A DNA stretch of 64,000 nucleotides from Psettodes erumei. Taxonomy: Eukaryota > Chordata > Actinopteri > Pleuronectiformes > Psettodidae. Below the pieces are notes generated by a model that ran no database searches, was not told the origin of the DNA, and saw only the letters and a program-made list of their open reading frames with translations. Both the position numbers and the translations under genes were made by a program. The first letter of the stretch is position 1. Each line of letters starts with the position of its first letter. This document shows positions 46,111 through 58,132 of this stretch, in pieces. The stretch lies in the NCBI GenBank assembly GCA_016785225.1, contig JAFBJZ010000637.1, positions 1 to 64,000 on the forward strand, read 5' to 3'.

Positions 46111-48262
46111 ATTACATGCTAAATTAAATAATTTAAATTCAAAAGGAGATTTATGGGACTATAATGCACATTCTCATGTAAGGTGAAAAGTCATTTCTAT
46201 ATAATTTATAATTTTATATTTATAATATATAATTTTTTTTTCTTTTTCTTTTCTTTTAAAAAAAAATTAATTCAGTGTTACTTATTTTCTAATCACGTGA
46301 CGCCAAATTTCTTTATTCCATATGTTCACTTCAAGGAGAAAGCTGCAGAAAAAAAATAGGGTACAATCTTGGCTCACTGTATCAAATTATGAATAAATAA
46401 GCCAACATGCTGTTAGCCTTGGGATACAACACACAGTATAAGCTTTCTCCAAAAAAAAAAAAAAGGTTATTCACCATTGTCTGAAGCAGATGGCGGAATC
46501 GTCCTCTACATGTCAGGCATGTTCCGGCTCTCACAACCTTTGGCTGTGGCCTGAACCTTTCACAAGTTTTACGCACCGCGCAACAACAAGCCACGAAACA
46601 CACCGAGTATCCCCCCGCTCTCCAGCGCACACGTGATCTTCCTTGCTCCTGTCCTGACCATCTCTTCTCCTCAGCATCGCCTCTCTCCAAAAATCCTTTC
46701 CAATAAATATTAATGTCGGCACCCATGTGGCGGGGCAGGGCTTACTCCCAGCCAAACGATCCTCACACGGAATAATGAAGCCGCTGGGATCCAGGTGAGA
46801 GGACAGAGGGGGGCTTATGTAACTTCGGTGCCTTGTCAGGTAGGTTTCATCCATAATTTAACACTCGCAGAAGGAGGCTGGAAATATAGGAGGAGACGTG
46901 AGGAATTAGCCCCATAACCTGGGAAAGACGTGGAAACGGGGGAAGCAAATGTAATGAGAAAGTAAGCCTAGAGAGATTTAGTGCACAAACAAGCTCTGGA
47001 TCCAAGTTTTGGAAGTGCGCTAGATGTGATTAAGTTGCAAATATATCGTGCATATACCTACAGAGAGCAGTATACCTTTCCTGACAGCAAATCACAGGAC
47101 TTCTTTCTGTGTATTTAATCTTACAATTCTGTAATATCACTCTAATACACAGGGCATTCCTAGCAGAGGCATGATCAATACAAAGACAACTGTCCACCAC
47201 AGGACACCCCAGAATTTAAGCAATGCTGCCGGGTTTGTCTTGTCTACAAGTGTTCCCCTGTTGACACCTATAAGCAAGACGAATGACTCTGACAGGCCAT
47301 TTGATGGACACAGCGCTTGACAGGCTTCGCATTTTCCTGGAGATCAATCTGCCGCACACGGAGCAGCCATGCACGGGCCAGATGATCCAACGAGGGGGGG
47401 AAACGACACAGTTTTATTGATCCAGCCAACCTTTGAACTGTGCGGTTTGACCTCGCTATGATCACACGTGGCAGCCCGACAAGCAGGGGGTCAAAAAAAA
47501 AAAAACGAGCTCCCCGTCGCTCTCCTGCTTGTCGCAAATGCTCCACCAGATTCAAATACAGTTTCGCGTTTGAGGGGCAGTGAAAATCCTTCTTCCACCA
47601 CGGTTAATTATGAGTCTAATTTATGATACGATTTAACACTGGATGACTGACAAGCAGGCAGGTAAGTAAATACTCACAGGTGCATCTGCACCTGGAGGTC
47701 AGCTACTAAACTGCATCTAACGCAACGCCATGTTTGAGAGTGAATCCCACACCAGGTGCCTTCAACAACAGCCCTCCAAACGAATGATCTACAATGGAAA
47801 TGATTTATCTGCAATTCATCTGCGAATGCCTTATACTGACACATGTAAAAAGTGTGAATAGCCTGGCGCACTACTTAGGCCAGCTGGGAATGCTGTGTGG
47901 TTTGTGTGTCGCACCGTGCGCAGATGTTTGGACGTGTATGTGCGTGTGCCTGTATTTGCACATGATAATTATCAAAATGTACATGTGCATATTCATAATA
48001 CCCACTTTGCCCGAGTGTGTGTGTATCTATGCCTGCATAATACAATTTTATCCTTGTGCATGTGCGTGTTTGCCCTTGTGTCAATAACATTCGCCAGTAC
48101 GGACCGTTTTTATGATGGTGAGTTGGGGGGCCACTGACACAGAAAAGCGAAGGGCCAAGCAGGGGCCAGATTGATCAGAAGCCCCTGTGGAGCCCCGGGG
48201 GGGCCACTAGCTGTCATCATGCCATGTCATCATGTCCTTGGTGTCCAACAGCCTCCTCTGCT

Positions 48263-48263
<1 letters not shown>
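46111..48263. other. Non-coding spacer, AT-rich then mixed
   Basis: Very AT-rich at 46195-46270, with A runs at 46449-46463 and 47491-47504. Minus frames 46382-46726, 46531-46854 and 47268-47555 and a 45-codon plus frame from ATG at 47284 are unrecognised. 47595-47650 holds GGTTAATTATGAGTCTAATT, an enhancer-like word. An RFX- or CTCF-like site is not evident. Confidence 0.45.

Positions 48264-48312
<49 letters not shown>
48264..48312. repeat. (CA)n microsatellite, about 49 bp
   Basis: The longest pure dinucleotide tract in the window; probably polymorphic. It creates a His-Thr run in the frame 48171-48497, which is an artefact. Confidence 0.97.
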
Positions 48313-48314
<2 letters not shown>

Positions 48315-50169
48315 GTTTACTGGTCTCAACAACTCAGCAGTTTCTCCTTGGCCGGAGTTAGCACCAGAGAGAGTTCAAAGGCACAGCTGTCTCGGACAGA
48401 CAAAACATTGTCATCTCGGCGGGATGTGAAAAAACAGAGGAATGTTCAAAGGCAAATAGAGCTGCTTAAATTTTACATTATGTGTTCAATGCTTTGACCT
48501 CAGGAATCTTAAAAAGGCCACGAATGGCAGCACAAGAGGGGTTTGCCGCACCACAGAACACGCAGAGATTTTTTGCAAGGGCTACAGAAGTCAGAATCAG
48601 TATTTTGTACTGTACCTCTGAGACTGCCTGGTAGGAGGGACATTTGGATTGCCCTTGTAGTCCAGGTTTGGAGAGGAGAGTGCATGGACTTTCTCCCCGT
48701 CTGTATATTATCTGAAGGTAATAGTAAGAAGAATGGTTTAAACCCTGTACCGATTTAACTCTAAGTTTGTTCTTATGTGTAGGAGATCCACTATCAAAGG
48801 AGAGGCTTGTATGGTTTAACCTACAGCCGTGGTCCTGTACAGTAAATCCCTGCATCCTCTCAATTCCAGGTCAAAGCCTGGGGATTTAATATTAGGTGGT
48901 TTTCACCACTTCAGCAGCTTATTTTCTGCTACGTCCTTGGAAAAAAAAATCCACTTCCCCGTGTTTGCATGTGAGGCTCTGTTTGTGTTTGGGTTTATTA
49001 ATGAGAAGTTCAGGAATCAAATTTGATCTGTGGATTTCTGCAAAATATTTTCTCTCTGATTGCATTGCTCTGTCGCTTTCAATTTCACTGGGCTGACACC
49101 AAAACATGATTGTTATTATAATTTAAATGAGGTAGGAGATCAGGATCATCATAATATATAAATCACAGAAAGTTCAACTGAAGCTGGAGTAGCAGCAGGG
49201 TGAGGTAATAGACAGGGGGAAATCACTTTTGTAATGTCATCCATCCCCACCCCCAAAACTGAAACTGATTCCAGGCACAAACCGCAAGAATTAGCATTAG
49301 CCTATCCTGAGGAGGGGATCTGCTGTTTCTCAATTAGCCTGTCTCTCAGGCTCCTTCCTTTAGGTGTTGTCAGCCAGGCTCAGGAGTGTCACTGACGCTA
49401 ATCTTAGCTTAGGAAAAAAGCTTTTAGCGGTGGTTTGTACGGGAAGGAAGTTGGTGAAAAGTTGGTAAAGCGGCGCAGCCCTGCAGGGTGAGCGGGCGGG
49501 ACATCTTACAGTGGCTATGCAAATCAGGATTCAAAGTCTGTGAATAACTGCAGTAAGCAATAAACCACAAATACTAACCAACAGAGAGAGTGTGGATATT
49601 TCCAGAGACACACAGCGAATTCCGGTGCTAAAGCTATCCAGCCATAGCTGGGGCAAAAACCTGCAAGGATCGGAGAAGTTTCATCAAATCCAGCCTTACA
49701 AATGCTGTGTGTACAGGTAACTACGTGGCCAAAACCTCAACAGACTGACAAAACTAAAGAGTAGATTGTTTAGCCCGGCACAGTCCATGACATGTGCTAC
49801 CTCTGACCCGAGGAGAAGTGTGAACCTAACCAGCATCCACTCAAAGAAAACATTCTGCCGGTAAAATAATATCTAATAGGCCATGAGTGCATCCGAGCTA
49901 CATAACACAGTGAGTCAGCCCAGTGCTGAATGGAAGGAAGACGAGCAAAATTGGTATCCTGCGGATACTCTCCAAATGTCAGGTCTGGTAAGAAGAAGTC
50001 AAGGCTGCATTGACAGAGCAATATAATTTGAACCCAATTTTGCGACTCAACTAGATATATCTGCTCTTTTTCCTTCCGAGTGAGTGGAAATATCTGCCAC
50101 TGTCATTTTTAGAGGAGAGGAGGGAGGAAATGAGCCGTGGAAAAGACGGATTTGGAAGATGGGATGGTG
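48313..50169. other. Non-coding spacer
   Basis: No gene recognised. Minus frame 48478-48855 (125 codons) and several others are unrecognised. A reverse octamer-like CTATGCAAATCAGG lies at 49515-49528. Confidence 0.5.
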
Positions 50170-50210
50170 TTTGTGTGTGTGTGTGTCTGTGTGTGTGTGT
50201 GTGGGGGGGG
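50170..50210. repeat. (TG)n microsatellite ending in a G run
   Basis: TG repeats with one interruption at 50172-50202, followed by eight G. Alternating purine-pyrimidine sequence can adopt Z-DNA. Confidence 0.93.
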
Positions 50211-50344
50211 TTATATGAAAGAGATAACTTGGGCATATGAGCATCAGAGACGATGGGCAAAAGAAAAGAATTAGGGGTGAGTATAAGTGCGACACATCCA
50301 GATCCAGACGTGATCTACACTCTTCACAATTGTACATTTGTGTG

Positions 50345-50655
50345 TGTGTCATAGCGTGTAGAGGAAGTCGCTGCTGTCAGCCACGAGCCTCTGTCAGCGC
50401 TAGCGTGAGACTTGGGCATCAGAGTGTCACCCGTCACTTGTCTTGTCGCGTCAGCCACGATACTGCCTGGACGTCAATCACCGGTCCACCGGGCGTCTGG
50501 GTGCCACGGCAACAGGGAAAGACGCCGCTGGGGGGGAACGCATGCCCCCCCCCCCGTCGTATATGCCGGGAAGTTCGGTCGGCTTTCGAGCGCCAACATA
50601 CACGAAAGATGAATGACTGGAAGTTTTGTGGCGTACATGTGTAACGCAAACAGAA
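50345..50655. promoter_or_regulatory. CpG island with X-box-like site
   Basis: Roughly 20 or more CpG in 300 bases. It contains GGACGTCAATCACCGG and GTGCCACGGCAAC (50501-50513), an RFX-like dyad with one intact half-site. A C run lies at 50547-50558. Overlapping frames in several phases (50237-50644, 50412-50612, 50478-50756 minus) reflect low stop frequency; none is recognised. It may be a promoter of unknown orientation. Confidence 0.42.
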
Positions 50656-50996
50656 GAGGTGTGTTTTTGTGTCAGGCGCAGAAGAAGATATCTGACGGCG
50701 AGGAAGTGACTGGGTGTGTATTGACGTTTGAATGACAATGGGCCTGAGGGAATCATTAAAAATTCAGATGGATGCCGCGCAGGACAGGGTTTAGATTATA
50801 GGAATGGGGGGGCAAACGCTGAGCTGCGACACCTTTTTTAGATACCCACGACACTCTCAACCCCTAAATCAAAAACAACCACCCAGCTATTATCCGCCCT
50901 CTGGCTGTCTGACTTCTCACTGCTTCCTCTATTTTGCAGTAATGTCAAGGCTGCAGGTATTGATCACTCGACAGGTCTGCGTCTCTCTGTGTGGAA

Positions 50997-51155
50997 ACGG
51001 AGAGAGGGAGAGCGACGGGGGGGGGCGGGAGCTGAAGGAAGAGGGATGTCAGGAGTACGAGGGGAAGGGAAACAAGGAAACAGGATGACTGGGAGGAAGG
51101 AAGCAAGAGGGAGGTAAAAAAAAAAGAAGGCGATGGGGAATGTAAGACGGGAAAA
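50997..51155. repeat. Polypurine tract
   Basis: About 90 % A/G over 150 bases on the plus strand, with GGGGGGGCGGGAGC at 51019-51032 and an A run at 51117-51125. Minus-strand frames across it are Ser/Pro/Leu-rich artefacts. Confidence 0.85.
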
Positions 51156-51394
51156 TCTGATAAATGCATCCCATGTCAGCTGGTGCTCTCCTCCCACCAC
51201 GGCCAGGAGAATAGATCCACCGCCTCCCACCTCCATCCCATCGACCGGTCAATGGGGAATCCCTATTACAGTTGCTGTCGTGCTGAGCTGTGGATGTGGA
51301 CTTGACACAACGGGCCCATGGGAGGTTATTGGCTGCACTCTCCTCCAATAACGGCTACCCATCTCCCTCTGGCTCGTCTCCATCAATCAGCTCC

Positions 51395-51680
51395 GTCAGC
51401 CGCCTTTGTGGTTTGTCCCTGTTTGTTTGTTTTGGCCTCTGCGTCTTGCCTTCCCTTTCTTCCTTTCCCTTCCTTCCTCCCTCTCTCTTTCACGCGCTCT
51501 CTCCGCGGCACATTTCCGGTTTTCAGTGGCCCCTCCGCCTTGGAAGCCCTCTTTTCATCTCCCCTTGCAGCCTTGCTTTCACGCCCTTATTCAACCTCCC
51601 CCTCTTCCGCTCTTCCACCTCCGCCTCCTCCTCTTTTCATCGCTCTGTCGCTGCATCCGCCGGTCCTCTCCGCCGCAAAA
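51395..51680. repeat. Polypyrimidine tract that inflates open frames
   Basis: C/T-rich (about 80 %) with TTCC, CTCC and CCT runs. Stop codons need purines, so three forward frames stay open here (51290-51736, 51318-51956 and 51406-51690; up to 212 codons). The products are low-complexity Leu/Pro/Ser/Phe and match nothing I know. Confidence 0.8.
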
Positions 51681-53639
51681 GATTGTATAATGCTCAGTGT
51701 TTGTTGCCAGAGAGACAGCGACCCACGCACAAGTGACCTGCTCATTCACGCCGTATATCCTGCTATTCAACTAAAGAGTGAGGACATCACAGTGTGCCCA
51801 CTCGATCCTGTGAACAACTCAGACTCATACACACTAAGTGGGCACAAGCTTCCTGCTACATTATTCAGTCAAGGTGCTCCTTTTCTGACCTCACCGCGGG
51901 AGTCAGGGTTAAAAGCCCATTCATCAGAGGTGCGTCATGGGTCTTGTTTAGAGTAGCTGCTGGTACAAGAAGTACTGTGAAACACTATGCGGGCTGTGGC
52001 AAGATATGTAACACATTTTAGTTTGCTTTCAAAGGCTGGATAACTAAAGCTGTGCATACTTCAGTCCCAGACTCTTTGATAACTGAGCGAGATACTTCCT
52101 CTGACTTGGTGTCATCCGGGCCGTTCTGAGGCCGTCACACCCAAAACGGTCCCCACGTCGAGACGCCTCACCCAGTTCTCCAAAAAAGCAGGGACAACGT
52201 CACATGACCGAAAGCCTTCTTCTTCTACAACTCGACGGAGTGGTGAACCCTCCCTTCACACTTCCACGCAAGCCTCAGGCAGTCAATATCAATATTCGGC
52301 TACAAACTGTTCTGAAAACGGCATTGCATTCAGTGGAAAGGAAAATAAATAAATAAATAAGTAAATAAAACAGCATGCGCAACCAAATCATGCTCATTCA
52401 ATGAAGAGAAACTAGGACAGATAGATCCCTCTCCTTATTTATTTCTTTTTTTCCCCCTGCAGTTTAATATATTCTACTGCGCCTGGCATAAAACCGCCGA
52501 GCTCCCCTCCATCACTGGCAAATACAAGATTGAATTTTGGGGGAGAGAAGGGGAAGGGGGTGAGAGAGAGAGAGATAGATGGAAAGATGGAGAGAGACAG
52601 AGAGAGCAGGCGGTGGGTGGTGAGGGGTGGGGGTCATCATGAAACCAGTAAATCTGTGCATGTAAGCGTACCGGCACAGGGGACGGTGGATTTCTTTTTT
52701 CATATACCCACCCTTCTGCACATTTCTTAAGGGAGCTGACATGTGAGGACAGACAGACGGTGAGAAAAAAGGCAGAGAATTAAATAATAAGGACACATTC
52801 AATCTGACAACGCGGAGCCCAGTACTGCTGATATTCAATATTTCTTTAATGCCTTTAAAGTATTATTTTCTTTTCCCATTTCATGGAGACACAGAGGGGC
52901 TGCTATCTCCCTGTACCTGCTCCCCCCCGTCTCCTCCCTCTGAGCTCCTCTGGCTTTCCTCATTCCAGGATTATACAGTACCGCATGTGATGTAATGAAT
53001 CAGTGGTTACAGTAAATATGGGATTGGGAGCGTGCCTGGCGACCTGACAAACGGCCCGCAACAGCCCCATGCCGCTCGCTCGCTCCGCTCAATCTCGAGC
53101 AACGCTCTGCCAAGAAATAGAAATGAGATGTTATCCACCCAAACCCATCGTGAGCGCGCGTGCACAAACACACACACACACACACGCTATTGTTCCATAG
53201 CACGGGATGGTGTCTTCCATCATGGTTCCTTGTCTTTATTGCACACAACTGCATACAGCGTGCAGTACTGCGTGTGGTGTTTCTGCTCCCCCTCAAGCAC
53301 CGACTCGAACCAGAGAAACACAGTTTCACACATGCAGTCTGACCACATGCACACATCTGTACACGTGTGTGCGTCTATTGTCAGGACAGCAGAGACCAGA
53401 GACATCCCGTCAAACAGCCCAAAGCACGGCACCGCAGTCACAAAAAGAAACTGTTCATCACCGTCTCATTAACGATAATAAATACTCACTGTGATTCTAA
53501 TAATAAAATGATCATTTATTTATAGGTCAAACGATTAACTGTACGTTAAGAGGTGTGAGTGTGTGTGTGTGGGGGCTGTACTCAAAGTGAAATTGAAAAG
53601 CCCACGATATAAATTTGTCAAAACATCAATAAACACTGC
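51681..53639. other. Non-coding spacer with simple repeats
   Basis: (AAAT)n at 52342-52370, GA-rich tract at 52545-52610, (CA)n at 53168-53185, (TG)n at 53557-53570. CpG-rich words at 53055-53165. Frames on both strands at 53000-53494 overlap and are unrecognised. Confidence 0.5.
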
Positions 53640-53870
53640 AAGACATTCCTATTAGTCGGCATCAATAGTATCGGCGCCCAGTGATCGGACGCTGTGTGTG
53701 AATGAGCGCACAAGCTGCAGCACCAAAGTTTGCGTCCGATGACGTTCAGCGCTGCAAAATTCCGGTTCCTGCGCGGAAAGCGCACACGCAGAATTTGGAA
53801 ACTGCAAAAGTAAACCTCCTCTCTGCTGCACGCTGCGGCAACCGCTTCATTTTTCTTCGTCGGGACATTT
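53640..53870. promoter_or_regulatory. Small CpG-rich region with CRE- and E2F-like words
   Basis: About 20 CpG in 230 bases, with GATGACGTTCAGCGC (CRE/ATF-like) at 53739-53753 and GCGCGGAAAGCGC (E2F-like) at about 53773-53785. A 96-codon forward frame starts at 53702 (MSAQAAAPKFASDD) and ends at 53992; it has no recognised family. A promoter or orphan CpG island is possible. Confidence 0.35.
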
Positions 53871-55495
53871 ACATAGTTACAGTTTCACTTGCAAAGCAAC
53901 TTCGGTCAAGCAGCAAACACAGAAACATTTTAACAACTGGGTCACGTTTAAGGAAAAAAACGAGGCCCGAGATTCATTGGCGAGTTTTCTGAAAACTTAG
54001 ATGCGTCACCACAAAGATGTTATTAACAGCTTTACATTAATCATCTGCTCTAACACACTGCTATCTGCGCTACCAAATATTATCAGGATTTCAAAATGAT
54101 ATATGTGGGGAGGGTGACTTCTATTGGCCTGTAAAATATTACCACCCCCATTCAAAACACATTCAACAGGACCTCAGCGGTGAAGCTCTTTTGCATTGGA
54201 GAGAATGGGGAAAGTAAAACTGTCTTCTCCGCTATCTCAGTGACCACGTGATGCGGTGGACTCCGTGTCAAAGCGTGGCGGCGAGAAATGTAAGAGAGAG
54301 CAAGTCAGGGCAGGGATGGTAAAGGTGGAGGTTGGTTGCGTGTGACGCGAAGTTGCGGCCGCATGTGCGCGACCACGTACGTGTGTGTGACTCCCGCATC
54401 GGAGGAATCCGCACTGCATCTCATCAGCATTCTGAATGAGTGTGCCCTGTTCCTATCAGACGCCTAACGCGCACCCCAAGCGCTCTTCTCTGTGATGCAT
54501 GGCTACCGTGCACACACATTGTGTGTGTGTGTGTACATGAATTCAAGACAAGTGGAAAAACTGCAGTATGATGGGGACAGTAATGAAGTCTGGAAGCAGA
54601 AGCTCGAGCTGTGATTTGCGATGGAAATGTAAATTCAAATGAAAGTCATTTAGGTTTTTAGTTTTGTTTTAAAATTAGGAACCAAAAGAAAGTTTTTACT
54701 TAAGATTTCATGTACAAAAGAAAAAAAAGAAAGGCAGGGGTGTGAAACTGGTGGATGATTGTATTTAAATCTCCACCTCTCACATTCAGCCTGAAGATTA
54801 TGTAACACAAACCCAGGTATATATTCCAGCAGTTTGTTGGGGGGGGGTGTTGCAGGCATATACATGTTAAACGTACGCTAATGTCCCGTGCAAGGCAGAC
54901 CTAGCTGAGCTCAGCTGTGAAACTGAACGATAACTTTAACCACTTCTTCGCAGCTGTTCAACACTGGAAACAATTCACGGACCGCTCTCGCAAGTTGACC
55001 CTAAGCACCGTGACCCATCATGCAGCTCAAGCACTAACGAAATAATCAATGCTCACAACTTTGGTCGCTTAACAACCCCAATCAGGGCACCAGTGTCCAT
55101 GTCTTAGCCTTTCCCACAAACAGGGTCTACAGTGACAGACCCAAAAGAGGCCTGTCACACACAGAGCAGAGAATCACAGGCCTGTGTAATTAGAATCGAT
55201 AATTCATTTTCCCCTTTCTGCCACCGTTCCATTGAAACGACCCCCCCCACACACACACACATACAAACACACACACGCTATGCAGAGCTTCCAAATCTCT
55301 TCAGGGTCACAGTAATTGGGCTGGGATTTAATTTTTTTTTTCCTTTTCTTTCAACCACCACTTCTTCACCATGCGCCTCACCTAAAATCTCATCAGCTAA
55401 ACGCGGAGGAGAACATTCTTCTCGGGGTAATTGTCTTCGACTGCCATGCAAAGTTTTCGTTGCCCTTTTCCAGGTGTCTGGCATTGTTCTTTCTG
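53871..55495. other. Non-coding spacer
   Basis: CpG-rich words at 54240-54480; (TG)n at 54518-54533; G run at 54839-54847; C run and (CA)n at 55241-55276; T run at 55332-55341. No gene recognised. Confidence 0.5.
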
Positions 55496-55830
55496 GTTAA
55501 TTTGGGGAGCAGTGGGAGCTTTTTGGTCGCTGAGTGAGCGGGTGCCAGACAACGTGGGTGTCATTCTATTTATCCCCCACCCAGCCGCCCAACCCCAAGC
55601 TATAATGGAGCCCATTAGAGGTCGGAAACCTAATGCTTGCAGCCAGTCAGCGGATGAGTAACAGGACTTGGATTTCCAGTTGTTTTGGCTGGAATGATTA
55701 CAGGAGCGCTTCGGTTTCTTTGCTCGGATTTAAATGCCATCAGACGAGGAGCCGGCCACTCAAATTCTGTGCATTTGAGCAGAGGAAATGACACCCTGCT
55801 GTTAATGTAATGGACTTGAATTTGCACACG
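55496..55830. promoter_or_regulatory. Candidate conserved non-coding element
   Basis: TGTCATTCTATTTATCCC, ATAATGGAGCCCATTAGAGG, GGCTGGAATGATTACAGG, CGGATTTAAATGCC and AGCGGATGAGTAACAGG. Repeat-free and complex. Untested. Confidence 0.36.
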
Positions 55831-55884
55831 TTCAAATCCCACTCCTCTGCGAATCTATTTCTTTGGCTGATCCATCATGATTAG

Positions 55885-56095
55885 CATACGGCGTCACCAG
55901 CATCATCATCGACATTTCCCACACGGCCACCGACATTGATCATCGCTGCCACTGTCGCTGCCGTCGTCGTCACGCTCATCGCCATAATAATTGCGACTGG
56001 GATCGTCAACATTGATCTGTATTGGTACGACCGTGATAGTGATTATCATCATCATCATCAGTGGCGGCGGCGGCAGCAGCACCGCTGCCACAATG
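55885..56095. repeat. Degenerate trinucleotide tract (ATC/GTC/GCC/GGC)
   Basis: Three-base periodicity is visible: CATCATCATCGAC, GCTGCCGTCGTCGTCACGC, (ATC)n at 56044-56060 followed by (GGC)n at 56062-56073 and AGC triplets. It makes a forward frame (55936-56424) whose N-terminus is a Val/Ile/Ala hydrophobic run resembling a membrane helix, then a His run. I take this as a degenerate repeat, not a gene. Confidence 0.7.
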
Positions 56096-56218
56096 GCTGC
56101 TGCTGTCACGTGCAGAGCCCCCATCGCTTTAAACTTGTGAAGCGAATCACAGTCGGTGTCAGGCAGAAGATTGCTCTGGGACATTGTAAAGATCATGGCT
56201 ACCTAAACATATCTAAGC

Positions 56219-56220
<2 letters not shown>

Positions 56221-56254
<34 letters not shown>
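56221..56254. repeat. (CA)17 microsatellite
   Basis: Pure dinucleotide tract. Confidence 0.97.
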
Positions 56255-56258
<4 letters not shown>

Positions 56259-57375
56259 GCTGCAAATTTCTATCTGTGGGTGTCACCCACAGAGGCACAA
56301 GATAATGGCGGTCGTGAATGGCTTCTCTGTCACTCTGCCATTCCCGTCTCCCTGGCTGGGATTTAATGTGACACTTATAGCTATTGCATGGCTTAGCCCC
56401 CAGACAGCAGGGAACCACGCCTGAATGGAAATGAGATTGTCATCTGTCAGCTACACCCATCAAACCTCTGAAAGACTGACAAAGTGCGTGGGAGAAAGAT
56501 TGAGAGAGATACTGGGCGATGGAGAGGAAGGGAGGAGCAACCCTTTTAGATGTGCGTCTTATTTTGGTCGGCCATCATTGATGCCCTTGTCGGAAAAAAA
56601 ACGCTAGCAAAGGAGAGGAGCCCCTCAAAAACACAGGAGAAAGTGATTTTCCAGCCCACCAACAACCAACTGCTTATTATCAGCTTCGAAAAGCATGCAA
56701 GGGTGTTCACATCCATACCGGATGAGGACTGTGGACTCATGGGAACACCTTTACACGCGGTCGTGAAGACAGTGCAAGCAGGACAGGGCAAGTCAATGCC
56801 AGAACAAGATTGGCAGTGTTAAAGAGACAAATTGTTAAGACTGGCCAAGTTATTCCCCAACCTAAGTCCAAGTGCACTTCAGCGGTGACAGTGCTGATCT
56901 GGCAGAGCATCGCCACGCAAGGTATCAATTATCTGCTGATGTCGAGGGGTCTCAGACTTCGGCCCCTTCGGGGCTTGCAACAAAATAATAAATAGGCTGA
57001 TTTCGGTGGGTGCCCTGGTGGGCTCAGGGTGAGGGTGCAGACCACAAATGGCAACAGGGAGCCTCGCCGCACTTCATTTCCCATCTATTTCCCAAAGTTC
57101 TTGTCTTCTATTTTCGTTCATCTGTCCCTTAAACACAAGAAATGGCAATTTCACATTTCAACTTATGTTAATTGTTCTAATAATTATTTTTTCTATTCCT
57201 TAGACTGAGCCATGATGCAAAAAAATTACTACAACTGTAATGTAAACATCCTCAAATTAAAGCTGAAAGCCAACACTTTATACTGAGAGTCGTTCTTTCA
57301 TTTCAACGCTAATGCACTTAACACAACACAACACAAAAGTATTCCACTATCAAAAAACCTCCAGGCTCTGCTGTA
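56255..57375. other. Mixed non-coding sequence
   Basis: 56300-56410 (GTGAATGGCTTCTCTGTCAC, GGGATTTAATGTGACACTTA) looks enhancer-like. Frames around 56546-56928 are on both strands and unrecognised. AT-rich after 57120, with AATAAA near 56985-56991. Confidence 0.45.
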
Positions 57376-57590
57376 CGCGTATATTGCCTGGACCAGTCGA
57401 AGCAACCCTATCCAAGCCTCTTGAAGGTGATAGCAGAATGGAGTGGGAGGCCAGCGAGCCAAAATCAAATTAGCATCACAATAAATCAGCAGTAGAGAGA
57501 CAGCAGTCAGAGTAAAGGTGAGGGAAGAAGGCCATGGATTTTCTGCCACGGAGGCGACTTGCTGTCAATCAGTTGCCCGGAAGAGTTGCT
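57376..57590. promoter_or_regulatory. Candidate conserved non-coding element
   Basis: TGAAGGTGATAGCAGAATGG, CCAAAATCAAATTAGCATC, ACAATAAATCAGCAG and CTTGCTGTCAATCAG. Complex and repeat-free. Untested. Confidence 0.3.
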
Positions 57591-57920
57591 GTATACGAAG
57601 AACAGAACCACAAAGGGACAGACGCGCACGTGCGCACGCACACTAGCTGCTGAACCTGCAGGTACTGAACGGCACGCACTTGTCTCACGCGCACACTTTC
57701 TTCCCACGCGTTGACCGCTCAAAAATAAGAAATCATTGACTGTGGCCAAGCTGACTGGGTGTGTTGACAGGACAGTGATCGATATTGATGTCGCGGGCTC
57801 CAGCGAGAGCGGGGCTCGCTAACACAGAGCCGGCGCTTTGAATCGCATTACCGCGCAGCACGAGCACAAACATGGAGATGAACGCACACGCGCGCCCGCA
57901 CACACACACACACACACGCC
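57591..57920. promoter_or_regulatory. CpG-rich region ending in (CA)n
   Basis: GCGCACGTGCGCACGC at 57625-57640 (a palindromic GCGCACGTGCGC, with a CACGTG E-box at its centre), then CpG-rich sequence to 57900 and (CA)n at 57899-57917. No gene recognised. Confidence 0.35.
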
Positions 57921-58108
57921 CAGGCATATATACCAGTCGTAATTAGACAGCCTGACAGAAAATCCCACGGCATGTGAGGACAACTACAGCTGAATTAGAC
58001 CGGGGAAGCTACTCCTGCAAACATACACACAGCCGCAGACTCGCACACACAGCCATCAGGGAGGGTCCCTGCACAGTATGAGGGCCTAATTAAGTCGCAG
58101 AGATAATT
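57921..58108. other. Short non-coding spacer
   Basis: No gene; contains CA-rich words and TGAGGGCCTAATTAAGTCGC near 58078-58097. Confidence 0.5.
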
Positions 58109-58132
58109 GGGAAGTGGGGAAGTGGGGTGGGG
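58109..58132 (+). other. G-quadruplex motif
   Basis: Four G runs (3, 4, 4, 4) with loops of 4, 4 and 1 bases: GGGAAGTGGGG then AAGTGGGGTGGGG. Fits the standard G3+N1-7 rule. Confidence 0.85.

Noticed and set aside
46531..46854. 107-codon minus-strand frame starting MDETYLTRHRSY
   Set aside because: No family resemblance, and another minus-strand frame overlaps it in a different phase.
47400..47425. TTTTATTGATCC, similar to a fish LINE tail
   Set aside because: Only the short word matches; the flanks do not continue as in the better candidate at 26.4 kb.
51318..51956. 212-codon open frame rich in Leu, Pro and Ser
   Set aside because: It lies on a polypyrimidine tract where stop codons are rare; two other forward frames are open over the same bases and the product is low-complexity.
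57239..57270. TGTAAACATCCTCAAATT, which begins like the miR-30 family
   Set aside because: Only the 5' 12 bases match; the rest of the mature sequence differs and no complementary arm is present nearby.
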